From Micromonospora sediminimaris (lineage in GTDB: Bacteria > Actinomycetota > Actinomycetes > Mycobacteriales > Micromonosporaceae): a DNA stretch of 64,000 bases. Position numbers and translations under genes: made by a program. The stretch is taken from contig FOLJ01000008.1 in NCBI GenBank assembly GCA_900112325.1, forward strand, positions 233,440 through 297,439. The letters run 5' to 3'. Of this stretch, positions 37,866-46,416 are shown in pieces. Under the pieces are notes generated by a model that worked only from the letters and a program-made list of their open reading frames with translations, was not told where the DNA came from and did not search any database. Positions within the stretch are counted from its first letter, which is position 1. Each line of letters begins with the position of its first letter.

Positions 37866-39010
37866 CCGACACCATTCTCCTGTCCTCGCCGGACATCGGA
37901 CCGCTGGAGGAGTCGTACCTGATCGCGGCGCTGCGCTCCGGCTGGGTGGCGCCGGTCGGTCCGGATCTCGACGCCTTCGAGCGGGAGGTCGCCGCCCGGG
38001 TGGGCACCCGGAGCGCGGTGGCGGTCAGTTCCGGCACCGCCGCGCTGCACCTAGCGCTGCTGGGGCTTGGCGTCGGCCCGGGCGATGTGGTGCTGGTACC
38101 CACGCTGACCTTCGTCGCCACCGCCAACGCGGTCCGCTACACCAGGGCCCGACCGGTCTTCGTCGACTGCGATCCGCGCACCGGCAACATCGACGTCGCG
38201 CTCGTCGCTGAACTGCTACATGACCTGCGCTCGCGTGGGGAGCGGATCGGCGCGGTGATCCCGGTCGACATGTTCGGCAGCTGCGCCGACTACACCGCGC
38301 TGCTGCCGATCTGCGCCGCCGCAGGCGTTCCGGTGATCGAGGATGCCGCGGAGGCGCTCGGCGCCACGCATCTCGGCCGGCCGGCCGGTTCCTTCGGCCG
38401 GGTTGGTGCCCTCTCCTTCAACGGAAACAAGATCATGACCACCTCCGGCGGCGGCATGCTCGTCGGCGACGACCTGACGTTGCTCGACCGGGCGCGACAC
38501 CTGTCCACCCAGGCACGCGAGCCGGTGCCGCACTATGAGCACCTGGAGACCGGTTACAACTACCGGTTGAGCAACCTGCTCGCGGCGTTGGGCCGAGCCC
38601 AGCTGATTCGGCTGGACGGCATGATCGACCGTCGGCGGCGACTACGCGACCGGTACGCCAAACTCTTCGCGCCGGTACCGGGGGCCGACCTGGTCGGCGC
38701 CGAGGACACCGGATCGAACTGCTGGCTGACCAGCATCCGGGTGGACCCGCGCCGTTCCGGCTGGACCGCGGCGGACCTGGCCGCCCACCTGGCCGCCCGG
38801 CACATCGAGACCCGTCCGGTGTGGAAACCGATGCACCTGCAACCGGCGTACGCCGACACGGAGAGCCGGCTCACCGGAGCCGCCGAGCGGCTTTACGCCG
38901 AGGGGTTGACCCTGCCCAGCGGCAGCGCTCTCACCGAACCGCAGGTGACCGCCGTGCTCTCGGCGATCGACGAGTTTCTGGTGGCACGGACCGGAGTCCC
39001 GGCGGCGTGA
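37862..39010 (+). CDS. pglE: PLP-dependent aminotransferase, PglE-like (DegT/DnrJ/EryC1/StrS)
   Basis: A 382-residue sugar aminotransferase that would add the C4 amino group to a UDP-4-keto-6-deoxy-HexNAc. Typical blocks: ALRSGWVAPVGPDLDAFE, AVSSGTAALHLALLGLGVGPGDVVLVPTLTFVATANAV, VIPVDMFGS, PVIEDAAEALGATHLGRPAGSFGRVGALSFNGNKIMTTSGGGML with the PLP lysine in GNK (about residue 189), and YNYRLSNLLAALGRAQL. Its position between pglC- and pglD-like genes, with 4-base overlaps on both sides, supports the bacillosamine pathway. The substrate is inferred. Confidence 0.9.
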   Translation: MTDTILLSSPDIGPLEESYLIAALRSGWVAPVGPDLDAFEREVAARVGTRSAVAVSSGTAALHLALLGLGVGPGDVVLVPTLTFVATANAVRYTRARPVFVDCDPRTGNIDVALVAELLHDLRSRGERIGAVIPVDMFGSCADYTALLPICAAAGVPVIEDAAEALGATHLGRPAGSFGRVGALSFNGNKIMTTSGGGMLVGDDLTLLDRARHLSTQAREPVPHYEHLETGYNYRLSNLLAALGRAQLIRLDGMIDRRRRLRDRYAKLFAPVPGADLVGAEDTGSNCWLTSIRVDPRRSGWTAADLAAHLAARHIETRPVWKPMHLQPAYADTESRLTGAAERLYAEGLTLPSGSALTEPQVTAVLSAIDEFLVARTGVPAA

Positions 39011-39651
39011 CGGTACCCCTGGTCATCGTCGGCTGCGGCGGACACGGTCGGGAGATCCTGACCATCGCCCGCGCCGTGAATGCCGCTGCCCTCCTGCCCC
39101 GTTGGCAGGTGCTGGGCTTCGTGGACGACGGTCCGAACGAGGTGAACCTCAAGCAGATGCAGCAGCTCGACGTGCCGTACCTCGGGGGCATGGCCTGGTT
39201 CGCCGAAGCACCCGCCGACACCCATCACGTCATCGGCGTCGGTGACCCACGGATCCGGCGTGCGGTCGCCGAACGGATCGACAGGTACGGGGTGCCGGCG
39301 GCCAGTCTCGTACATCCCGACGCCACGCTCGACCCGGACCTGCGGCACGGCCCGGGTCTGGTCGCCTTTGCCGGGGCACGGGTCACCACAAACGTGACTC
39401 TCGGGCGGCACGTGCATCTCAACCAGAACTGCACCGTCGGGCACGACTGCGAACTCGCCGACCACGTGTCGGTGAATCCGCTGGCGGCGGTCTCCGGGGA
39501 GTGCCGGCTGGCGGAGGGCGTACTCGTCGGCACCACCGCCGCCGTGCTGCAGGGGTTGCGGGTCGGCCGGGACAGCACCGTCGGCGCGGGCGCCTGTGTG
39601 GTGCGTGACGTGCCCGCCGGCGTCGTGGTCAAGGGCGTGCCGGCCCGCTGA
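39007..39651 (+). CDS. pglD: Sugar O/N-acyltransferase, PglD-like
   Basis: A 214-residue enzyme predicted to acetylate the 4-amino group of UDP-4-amino-sugar, giving UDP-diNAcBac. The N-terminal Rossmann-like domain (PLVIVGCGGHGREILTIAR) binds the UDP-sugar and the C-terminal left-handed beta-helix (HVHLNQNCTVGHDCELADHVSVNPLAAVSGECRLAEGVLVGTTAAVLQG) binds acetyl-CoA. The catalytic base His lies in TVGHDCEL, near residue 145. It ends with PAGVVVKGVPAR, the standard family terminus. It starts with a GTG overlapping the aminotransferase stop. Confidence 0.9.
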   Translation: MTVPLVIVGCGGHGREILTIARAVNAAALLPRWQVLGFVDDGPNEVNLKQMQQLDVPYLGGMAWFAEAPADTHHVIGVGDPRIRRAVAERIDRYGVPAASLVHPDATLDPDLRHGPGLVAFAGARVTTNVTLGRHVHLNQNCTVGHDCELADHVSVNPLAAVSGECRLAEGVLVGTTAAVLQGLRVGRDSTVGAGACVVRDVPAGVVVKGVPAR

Positions 39652-39759
39652 CCGCTCCGGTCACCAGGACCGATGAGCCGGCTGGTCAGCCTGCCCGAAG
39701 CGATTCGCCATCAATCGCCGAAAAGCCAACAAAGCACTCATACGGCATGTAACAAGGAC

Positions 39760-39776
39760 AGGAGCGTATTGCTCCT
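39760..39776 (+). promoter_or_regulatory. Short hairpin in the leader of the pglF-like gene
   Basis: AGGAGC and GCTCCT (39760-39765 and 39771-39776) form a perfect 6-bp stem with a 5-nt loop, 46 bp before the ATG. The 170-bp leader is otherwise unexplained. It may be part of an mRNA leader structure; no riboswitch class is recognised. Confidence 0.3.
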
Positions 39777-39821
39777 TCCGCTCGCCCCGGGCGGAAGTGG
39801 TCGACAGCACAGGAGCCGCAG

Positions 39822-41693
39822 ATGCGGGACACACAGACCAGCCGGCACCCGGACCCGACGGCGCGCCGGAGCAGGATCCGGTGGCGCACCCTGGCGTTCC
39901 TCGCCACCGACGCCACGGCCTGGGTGGGTGGGTTCGTCGCTGCCGCCTGGACCCGCTACGAGTTCGCCCTGACCACCACCCAGCTGACCCGCGCCGCCGG
40001 CTGTGGATTGATCGCCGCCGGGCTGCACGTGGCGGTGGCCGGGGCGCGCCGGGTGCGCTCGGGACGCCACCCGCTCGGCAGTCTCCAGGAGGTTCGCGGG
40101 CTGGCCGGAACCGCCCTCACCACGGTCGCGATCGTGCTGCTCGGCGTACTGCCGGCACCGGAACGGCCGGTGCCGGCGAGCACGCCGCTGGTCGGCGGCG
40201 CGCTCGCCCTGCTGTTCATGCTCGCCGTCCGCTTCGTCTACCGGCACCAGCGCGACCTGGCCCTGCGCCCGGATGTTCGCTCGTCGGCCCCGGTACTGCT
40301 GTTCGGGATGGGCGACGCCGGCCAGGGCCTGCTCCGCGCGCTGCTCACCGACCCACGCAGCCGCTACCGGCCCGTCGGTGCCCTCGACGACGACCCGGAC
40401 AAGCGCAACCTCTGCGTCGACGGCATCCGGGTGCTCGGCGGGCGCGGTGACGTCGCCGAGGCGGTACGCCGCAGCGGCGCCACCACCGTGATCTTCTCGG
40501 TCGCGAACGCCGACGCCGCGCTCATCCGGCAGATCCGGGAGGCAACCCTGAACACCGGCGCGGCGTTCAAGGTGCTCCCGCCGGTACGCGACCTGGTCGA
40601 CCACCGGATCACCGTGACCGACGTACGCGACGTGCGGATCAGCGACCTGCTCGGCCGCCGGCAGGTGGTCGCCGAGATGGCGGTACGGACCAACGGCCTC
40701 ACCGGCCGGCGGATCCTGGTCACCGGCGCCGGTGGGTCGATCGGCTCCGAACTGTGCCGCCAGGTGATGAAGGCCGACCCGGGCGAGCTGATGATGCTCG
40801 ACCGCGACGAGTCCGCGCTGCACGCCCTTCAGATGTCGCTCAACGGCCGCGCGATGCTCGACGGACCCGAACTGATCCTGGCCGACCTGCGCGACGACGA
40901 GGCGATCCGGCGGATCATCCGGGACCGCCGCCCTGAGATCATCTTCCACGCCGCCGCGCTCAAGCACCTCACCCTGCTCGAACGGCACCCCGGCGAGGCG
41001 GTCAAGACAAACGTGTGGGGCACCCTGTCGGTGCTCGACGCCTGCCAGGACGTGGCGAAGTTCGTCAACATCTCCACCGACAAGGCCGCCGACCCGATAA
41101 GCGTCCTGGGCTACTCCAAGCGGATCACCGAACGGCTGACCGCGCACGCCGCCTCACGCTTCCCCGGCACCTTCCTCAGTGTCCGCTTCGGAAACGTGCT
41201 GAGCAGCCGAGGCTCGGTGGTCACCGCCTTCCAGCGACAGATCGAGGCGGGCAACCCGCTCACCGTCACCCACCCCGAGGTGACCCGGTACCTGATGACC
41301 ATGCAGGAGGCGGTGCACCTGGTGCTCCAGGCCACCGAGATCGGCCGTGACGGCGAGGCACTCGTGCTCGACATGGGCGAGCCGGTACGCATCGCCGACC
41401 TCGCCCGACAGATGGCCGAGCAGGCCGGCAGCGACGTACCGATCGTTTACACCGGCCTGCGTCCGGGCGAGAAGCTGCACGAGGACCTGCTCGGCACCGG
41501 CGAGACCGACGCCCGCCCGCTGCACCCGCTGGTGTCGCACGTCGCGGTGCCTCCGCTCGATCCGCTGGAGGTCAGCGGCCTGGACCCGTTCGACGACCCG
41601 GCGAAGGTCATCGCCGAACTCGCCCGCCTCAGCGGCCAACCGGCCGGTCGCGTCAGCGACACCGTCCTGGGTGGCCTCCCGCTGCCCCGGTAG
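39822..41693 (+). CDS. pglF: Membrane-bound UDP-HexNAc 4,6-dehydratase, PglF/WbpM-like
   Basis: A 623-residue enzyme that converts UDP-GlcNAc to the 4-keto-6-deoxy sugar. Four N-terminal transmembrane helices (about residues 25-150) lead to a first Rossmann domain (VLLFGMGDAGQGLL) and a second SDR domain with LVTGAGGSIGSELC near residue 303. The active site has Thr419-Asp420-Lys421 (STDKAADP) and Lys433. The usual SDR Tyr, four residues before Lys433, is Leu429 (Leu-Gly-Tyr-Ser-Lys). Met occupies this place in PglF and WbpM, so the protein fits that class of large dehydratases. CAGGAG precedes the ATG. It follows pglC-E-D on the same strand, 170 bp downstream. Confidence 0.9.
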   Translation: MRDTQTSRHPDPTARRSRIRWRTLAFLATDATAWVGGFVAAAWTRYEFALTTTQLTRAAGCGLIAAGLHVAVAGARRVRSGRHPLGSLQEVRGLAGTALTTVAIVLLGVLPAPERPVPASTPLVGGALALLFMLAVRFVYRHQRDLALRPDVRSSAPVLLFGMGDAGQGLLRALLTDPRSRYRPVGALDDDPDKRNLCVDGIRVLGGRGDVAEAVRRSGATTVIFSVANADAALIRQIREATLNTGAAFKVLPPVRDLVDHRITVTDVRDVRISDLLGRRQVVAEMAVRTNGLTGRRILVTGAGGSIGSELCRQVMKADPGELMMLDRDESALHALQMSLNGRAMLDGPELILADLRDDEAIRRIIRDRRPEIIFHAAALKHLTLLERHPGEAVKTNVWGTLSVLDACQDVAKFVNISTDKAADPISVLGYSKRITERLTAHAASRFPGTFLSVRFGNVLSSRGSVVTAFQRQIEAGNPLTVTHPEVTRYLMTMQEAVHLVLQATEIGRDGEALVLDMGEPVRIADLARQMAEQAGSDVPIVYTGLRPGEKLHEDLLGTGETDARPLHPLVSHVAVPPLDPLEVSGLDPFDDPAKVIAELARLSGQPAGRVSDTVLGGLPLPR

Positions 41694-41710
41694 CAGCCAC
41701 CGCACCGACG

Positions 41711-41742
41711 AGGGCTGGTGACCGATCCCGGTCACCAGCCCT
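41711..41742. terminator. Perfect 14-bp hairpin between convergent glycan genes
   Basis: AGGGCTGGTGACCG (41711-41724) pairs exactly with CGGTCACCAGCCCT (41729-41742) across a 4-nt loop. It lies between the pglF-like gene and the convergent 2-epimerase gene, and should end transcription from both sides. Confidence 0.8.
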
Positions 41743-41751
41743 TGTCATCGC

Positions 41752-42876
41752 TCACCGACGGATGCCCGCCCAGTCGTGGTGCCGTCGCACGGTCGACAGG
41801 ATGAAGTTCACCACCAGTCGGGACGTATCGGTGACCTGGTAGTCAGCCGGACAGGAGACGCCGGCCACCGCCACCTGGTCGATCGCCACCCGGACTGCCT
41901 CGACGATGCCGTCACGGTCCAGGCCCGTCATGATGATGCCTCCGGCGTCGAGCGCCTCCGGGCGCTCCATGGAGTCGCGCAAGGTCACCGCAGGGAAGCC
42001 GAGGATCGCGGCCTCCTCGCTGATCGTGCCGCTGTCGGAGAGGACGCACCGGGCCTGGGTCTGCAGGCGTACGTAGTCGAAGAAGCCGAAGGGCTCGTGG
42101 AAGGCGATGCCGTCAAGGTCTGTCCCATCGTCGGTCAACGACTCCAGCCGTTTGCGGGTACGTGGATGGGTGGAAACCAGCACGGTCAGGCCCCACTCGG
42201 CACGGACGGCCCGCAGGCAGTCGAGCAGCCGCCGCAGTCGGGCGGGATCGTCCACGTTCTCCTCCCGGTGGGCACTGACCACGAAATACCCCCCGGGCTC
42301 CAGCTCCAACTGGTGCAGAATCGGTGACGCCTCGATCTCGGGCCGGTAGTGGTCGAGCACCTCCCGCATCGGCGAGCCGGTGTGCAGGATCCGTCGAGGA
42401 TGCAGTCCCTCGGCGAGCAGATTGCGGCGAGCGTGCTCGCTGTAGACCAGGTTGAAATCGGCGACGTGATCGACCAGACGGCGGTTGGTCTCCTCCGGCA
42501 CGTTGAGGTCGAAGCACCGGTTTCCCGCCTCCATGTGGTAGACGGGCACCCGCATCCGCCGTGCCATCACCGCAGCGATGGCGCTGTTGGTGTCGCCGAG
42601 CACGAGTAGCGCGTCCGGCCGCAGCTCGCGGATCGCTTCCTCGACGCCGACGAGGACGCCACCGAGCACCCGCCCGAGCGAAGACGTGTCCACCCGAAGA
42701 AAGCGGTCGGGCTCCCGAATCCTCATCTCCGCGAAGAAGACGTCGGACAGCGACCGGTCCCAGTTCTGGCCGGTGTGAACGAGCACATGGTCGACCGTTC
42801 GGTCAAATCGCTCCGTGATCCGGGACAGCCGAATGATTTCTGGTCGCGTTCCCACCACGGTCATGACCCGCGTCAT
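41752..42876 (-). CDS. UDP-HexNAc C2 epimerase of the FnlC/CapG/QnlB type
   Basis: A 374-residue non-hydrolysing 2-epimerase-fold enzyme. The subgroup motifs VMTVVGTRPEIIRLS, HILVHTGQNWDRSLSDVFF, LVLGDTNSAIA, HMEAGNRCFDLNVPEETNRRLVDH, HTGSPMREVLDHY and VSAHREENVDD are those of FnlC/CapG/WbjD/QnlB. These make UDP-L-FucNAc or UDP-L-QuiNAc, and are unlike classical WecB. It would therefore perform the last step of an L-aminosugar pathway with the dehydratase at 43105 and the reductase at 45452. The ATG at 42876 has AAGGGTGGGG upstream and is preferred to ATG 42909. The gene diverges from the dehydratase gene. Confidence 0.88.
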   Translation of the reverse strand: MTRVMTVVGTRPEIIRLSRITERFDRTVDHVLVHTGQNWDRSLSDVFFAEMRIREPDRFLRVDTSSLGRVLGGVLVGVEEAIRELRPDALLVLGDTNSAIAAVMARRMRVPVYHMEAGNRCFDLNVPEETNRRLVDHVADFNLVYSEHARRNLLAEGLHPRRILHTGSPMREVLDHYRPEIEASPILHQLELEPGGYFVVSAHREENVDDPARLRRLLDCLRAVRAEWGLTVLVSTHPRTRKRLESLTDDGTDLDGIAFHEPFGFFDYVRLQTQARCVLSDSGTISEEAAILGFPAVTLRDSMERPEALDAGGIIMTGLDRDGIVEAVRVAIDQVAVAGVSCPADYQVTDTSRLVVNFILSTVRRHHDWAGIRR

Positions 42877-42919
42877 CGCCCCACCCTTCGCACGGCCGGC
42901 TCCGAACATGGGCCGGCAA

Positions 42920-42950
42920 CGGACCGTGGTTTAACGAATCAAACGGTCCG
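42920..42950. promoter_or_regulatory. Operator-like inverted repeat between divergent L-aminosugar genes
   Basis: CGGACCGT (42920-42927) and ACGGTCCG (42943-42950) are perfect inverted repeats 15 bp apart around an AT-rich centre (TTTAACGAATCAAA). They lie between the divergent 2-epimerase and dehydratase genes in a 228-bp gap that has unusually low GC. It is a candidate shared operator; no regulator is assigned. Confidence 0.45.
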
Positions 42951-43104
42951 GAGGTAACGTTAATGAAGTGCGAGCAATCGTCATTTTGTTGAATCTTAGA
43001 TCGATTCCTCAATCGCGACTCACCCAGAGTTGTGGAGCTGTATGGTCCGATTCGATGCGAATCACCAGCTCCCCCAGGGGCCGCAGGGAAAGACAGGAGG
43101 AAAT

Positions 43105-44154
43105 GTGGATTCCTCGCTTTCGGACCGCCATTTCTTGATCACCGGCGGCACCGGCTCCTTCGGGCAGACGATGGTCTCCCGGCTGCTCCAAGCCGGTGCC
43201 GCAGAGGTCCGCGTACTCAGCCGCGACGAGTCCAAGCAGGACGCCATGCGACACCGGCTGCGCGACGACCGGGTGCGCTACTACGTCGGGGACGTCCGGG
43301 ATTTCGACAGCGTCCACAAGGCGGCGCGAGGTGTTGAGTTCGTCTTCCACGCGGCAGCCCTGAAGCAGGTGCCGTCCTGCGAGTTCTTTCCGTTGGAGGC
43401 GGTCCGGACCAACGTGCTGGGCAGCGCCAACGTCGTCGACGCCTGCGAGCGCAACGGCATCGAGACACTGGTGCTGCTCAGCACGGACAAGGCCGTCTAC
43501 CCCATCAACGCGATGGGCATGACCAAGGCGCTGATGGAGAAGGTCGCCCAGGCGCACGCGCGGAACAACCCGTCGGCACGGACGCGGGTCTGCTGCGTCC
43601 GCTACGGCAACGTCATGTATTCGCGGGGCTCGGTCATCCCGCTGTTCATCGAGCAGATCCGCAACGGCCTGGCTCCGACGGTGACCGAGCCGAGCATGAC
43701 CCGGTTCCTGATGTCGCTGGGGCAGTCCGTCGAGCTGGTCGAGCACGCGTTCCGACACGGCGAGCCCGGCGACATCTTCATCCGCAAGGCGGGCGCCTGC
43801 ACCATCGCCGACCTCGCTACCGCGCTGTGCAACCTGTTCGGCGTTCCGGCGAAGTTCGAGGTGCTCGGCACCCGGCACGGCGAGAAGTTGTACGAGACGC
43901 TGGCCAGCCGGGAAGACCTGGCTCGGGCCGAAGACTTCGGCGACTTCCTGCGGGTACCGATCGACAGCCGCGACCTCAACTACGCCCTGTACTTCGACGA
44001 GGGCGACACCCGCCAGGAGCACATCGCGGACTACCACTCGCACAACGCCCGGCGGCTCGACGTCCCCGAGATCATGTCGCTGCTGCTGACTCTGCCGGAG
44101 GTCCGTGCGCAGTTGGACGAGGTCGGCCAGCCGACCGAGTTCCGGGACACGTGA
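43105..44154 (+). CDS. UDP-GlcNAc 4,6-dehydratase/epimerase of the CapE/FnlA/WbvB type
   Basis: A 349-residue SDR enzyme predicted to convert UDP-GlcNAc into UDP-2-acetamido-2,6-dideoxy-L-arabino-hexos-4-ulose. NAD motif: FLITGGTGSFGQTMVSRLL. Active site: Thr127-Asp128-Lys129 and Met137-Gly-Met-Thr-Lys141, where the SDR Tyr is replaced by Met as in CapE/FnlA. Other family blocks are FHAAALKQVPSCEFFPLEAVRTNVLGS and RYGNVMYSRGSVIPLF. GTG 43105 follows AGGAGGAAAT directly. Its stop overlaps the GTG of the glycosyltransferase (GTGA). With the reductase and 2-epimerase it forms a complete L-QuiNAc, L-FucNAc or L-RhaNAc nucleotide route. Confidence 0.9.
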   Translation: MDSSLSDRHFLITGGTGSFGQTMVSRLLQAGAAEVRVLSRDESKQDAMRHRLRDDRVRYYVGDVRDFDSVHKAARGVEFVFHAAALKQVPSCEFFPLEAVRTNVLGSANVVDACERNGIETLVLLSTDKAVYPINAMGMTKALMEKVAQAHARNNPSARTRVCCVRYGNVMYSRGSVIPLFIEQIRNGLAPTVTEPSMTRFLMSLGQSVELVEHAFRHGEPGDIFIRKAGACTIADLATALCNLFGVPAKFEVLGTRHGEKLYETLASREDLARAEDFGDFLRVPIDSRDLNYALYFDEGDTRQEHIADYHSHNARRLDVPEIMSLLLTLPEVRAQLDEVGQPTEFRDT

Positions 44155-45455
44155 GCGGGACCGAGGCGGTCGACCCGACGGTCACCCGGGTCGCGTTGAT
44201 CAGCCAGTTCTTCCCGCCAGAACCGGTGCCCATTCCGCTGGGTCTCACCCGCTGCCTACGCCGGCAGGGCTTCGAGGTGGACGTACTGACCGGGGTGCCC
44301 AACTATCCGACCGGCATCGTCCACCCGGGTTACTCACACCGGCGGCCAGTCGTAGACCACGTGGACGGCCTCCGGGTGTTGCGGACTCCGTTGCACCCCA
44401 GCCACGACCGGTCCGCTGCGGGCCGTGCCACGAACTACCTGAGCTGGGCGACGTCCTCAACGCTGTTGGGCGCGTCACTCCTGCGTACCGCCGACGTAGC
44501 GCTCGTCTACTCGTCGCCGGCCACTGCGGCGACCGCAGCCCTGGCCGCCCGGCTGCGGTGGGGAATCCCGTACGTGCTGATGGTGATGGACCTCTGGCCA
44601 GACTCGGTCTTCGCCACTGGTTTCCTCACCCGCGGTCTGGCTCGCCGGGTAGCGGAGACGACGCTGAGCCGGTTCACAGATGTCGCCTACCGTCAGGCCG
44701 AACACGTCACCGTCCCGTCCCCCGGGCTACGGGAAACGCTCGTCGCACGAGGTGTGCCCACGGAGAAGGTGTCCGTCGTCTACAACTGGGCCGACGAGAA
44801 GCTCATGCAGCCGACCGAGCCCGACCCGCACCTGCGCAACAGTCTGGGCCTGTCGCCCGACGACTTCGTGGTGCTGTACGGCGGGAACCACGGACCGGCG
44901 CAGGACCTCGGCGTCGCGGTCGCGGCCATGGGCCGGCTCCGCGACCTGACCGACGTTCACCTGGTGCTGGTCGGCGACGGGGTTAGCAAATCGGCTCTGC
45001 GTACGACGACTGCCCAACTCGGCCTCCGTACGGTCCATTTCGTCGACCCGGTCCCACCGGAGCGCATGGCCGCCGTGATGGCCGCTGCCGACATCCAGCT
45101 CGTCTGCCTCGCCGACGAGCCGCTGTTCCGGATCACCATGCCGAGCAAGGTGCAGACCATTCTCGCCTGCGGCCAACCGATCCTGTCCTGCGCACCCGGC
45201 GAGGCCGCCCGGGCGGTGGCCGACGCCGGTGCCGGATTCACCACTGCTCCGGGCGATCCGCAGAGGCTGGCCCAGACCATCCGGCTGGCCCACGCCACGC
45301 CTCGCGCGCAGCTAAGGGCGATGGGGCAGGCCGGTCTCGACCACTACCGGCTTCTCATGAGCGAGGCGGCCAACGCCCAGCTCCTCGCCGAGCTGCTGGC
45401 CGCGGCGGCCGCGAAGGGCGGCAGCAGGCCCGACCGAAAGCGGGTGCGACGATGA
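44151..45455 (+). CDS. GT4 glycosyltransferase, WbuB-like
   Basis: A 434-residue GT-B-fold transferase. N-terminal acceptor domain: VALISQFFPPEPVPIPLGLTRCL, VLTGVPNYPTGIVHPGYS and YVLMVMDLWPDSVFATGFL, the last being typical of the WbuB group that transfers L-FucNAc or L-QuiNAc. The C-terminal donor domain contains VVLYGGNHGPAQDLGVAVAAM, LVGDGVSKSAL and RITMPSKVQTILACGQPIL. It lies between the dehydratase and reductase genes with 4-base overlaps on each side, so it is most likely the transferase for the L-sugar made by its neighbours. Confidence 0.86.
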   Translation: MSGTEAVDPTVTRVALISQFFPPEPVPIPLGLTRCLRRQGFEVDVLTGVPNYPTGIVHPGYSHRRPVVDHVDGLRVLRTPLHPSHDRSAAGRATNYLSWATSSTLLGASLLRTADVALVYSSPATAATAALAARLRWGIPYVLMVMDLWPDSVFATGFLTRGLARRVAETTLSRFTDVAYRQAEHVTVPSPGLRETLVARGVPTEKVSVVYNWADEKLMQPTEPDPHLRNSLGLSPDDFVVLYGGNHGPAQDLGVAVAAMGRLRDLTDVHLVLVGDGVSKSALRTTTAQLGLRTVHFVDPVPPERMAAVMAAADIQLVCLADEPLFRITMPSKVQTILACGQPILSCAPGEAARAVADAGAGFTTAPGDPQRLAQTIRLAHATPRAQLRAMGQAGLDHYRLLMSEAANAQLLAELLAAAAAKGGSRPDRKRVRR

Positions 45456-46411
45456 ACCGACGGATACTCGTCCTGGGCGCCACCGGAATGCTCGGGCACA
45501 CCCTGATGCGGGAACTGCACGACGCCCCCGGCGTCGAAGTGCACGGCACCGCGCGGAGCAGCGCCGGCTTGCCGCCGACGGTCGCAGCACGAGTCAGCAC
45601 GGGGATCGACGTGCTCGCCCACGGGCGGATGGGCCGCCTGCTCGACCAGGTCGCCCCCGACGTGGTGGTCAACTGCGTGGGCGTGATCAAGCAGCGGCCC
45701 GAGGTACAGAACGCCGTACACACCGTCACCGTCAACGCCCTGTTCCCGCACCAGCTGGCCGAGGAGTGCGTACAACGCGGCGTACGTCTGGTGCACGTCA
45801 GCACCGACTGCGTCTTCTCCGGCGACCGGGGCGGCTACGTGGAGACCGACATCCCCGACCCGCCGGACCTGTACGGCCGGTCGAAGCTGCTCGGCGAGGT
45901 CGACCGCGCACCGGCCCTGACGCTGCGCACGTCGATCATCGGCCACGAGCTGAGCGGTCACCGTTCCCTGGTCGACTGGTTCCTCTCCCAGCGTGGCGTT
46001 GTGTCCGGCTACACCAAGGCGATCTACAGTGGCATCACCACCGTGGAGTTTGCCCGGCTGCTGCGGTCGGTGGTGCTGCCGAGAGAGGACCTCACCGGCC
46101 TCTACCACGTGGCGGCGACGCCCATATCGAAGTACGAGCTGCTCAAGCTGATTGCGGACACGTACGGCTGGACCGGTGACGTCGTCCAGCACGACGCATT
46201 CGTCTGCGACCGCTCCATGAATGCCGACGCCCTGGCGCAGGTCACCGGGTACCGCCCGCCCTCCTGGCCGGAGATGATCTACCGTCTGGCAGAGGCACGG
46301 GTGCGGTGGACCCGTAACGGCTTCGTCTCCGTTAGCCGAGAAGCCACCACACGACGACTGTCATCGAACGGGCCACCCGGTATGGCGACTGCCCCTCTCT
46401 CGCGGAGCTGA
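45452..46411 (+). CDS. NDP-sugar 4-reductase, RmlD/WbvR/QnlA-like
   Basis: A 319-residue SDR protein. NAD(P) motif LVLGATGMLGHTLMREL; substrate motifs VDVVVNCVGVIKQRPEVQNAVHTVTVNALFPHQLAEEC, VHVSTDCVFSGDRGGYVETD and DLYGRSKLLGEVD, with the catalytic Tyr-x-x-x-Lys in YGRSK. It lacks the C-terminal cupin of CapF/WbjC, so it fits the RmlD-like reductases of L-QuiNAc routes (WbvR/QnlA) better than the L-FucNAc route. The ATG overlaps the glycosyltransferase stop. The last 30 residues (TRRLSSNGPPGMATAPLSRS) are not conserved in pattern. Confidence 0.82.
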   Translation: MNRRILVLGATGMLGHTLMRELHDAPGVEVHGTARSSAGLPPTVAARVSTGIDVLAHGRMGRLLDQVAPDVVVNCVGVIKQRPEVQNAVHTVTVNALFPHQLAEECVQRGVRLVHVSTDCVFSGDRGGYVETDIPDPPDLYGRSKLLGEVDRAPALTLRTSIIGHELSGHRSLVDWFLSQRGVVSGYTKAIYSGITTVEFARLLRSVVLPREDLTGLYHVAATPISKYELLKLIADTYGWTGDVVQHDAFVCDRSMNADALAQVTGYRPPSWPEMIYRLAEARVRWTRNGFVSVSREATTRRLSSNGPPGMATAPLSRS

Positions 46412-46416
46412 CGCAG

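Noticed and set aside
39652..39821. Possible riboswitch in the 170-bp leader of the pglF-like gene
   Set aside because: Only a 6-bp hairpin is apparent, and I could not match conserved cores of c-di-GMP, c-di-AMP or other classes.
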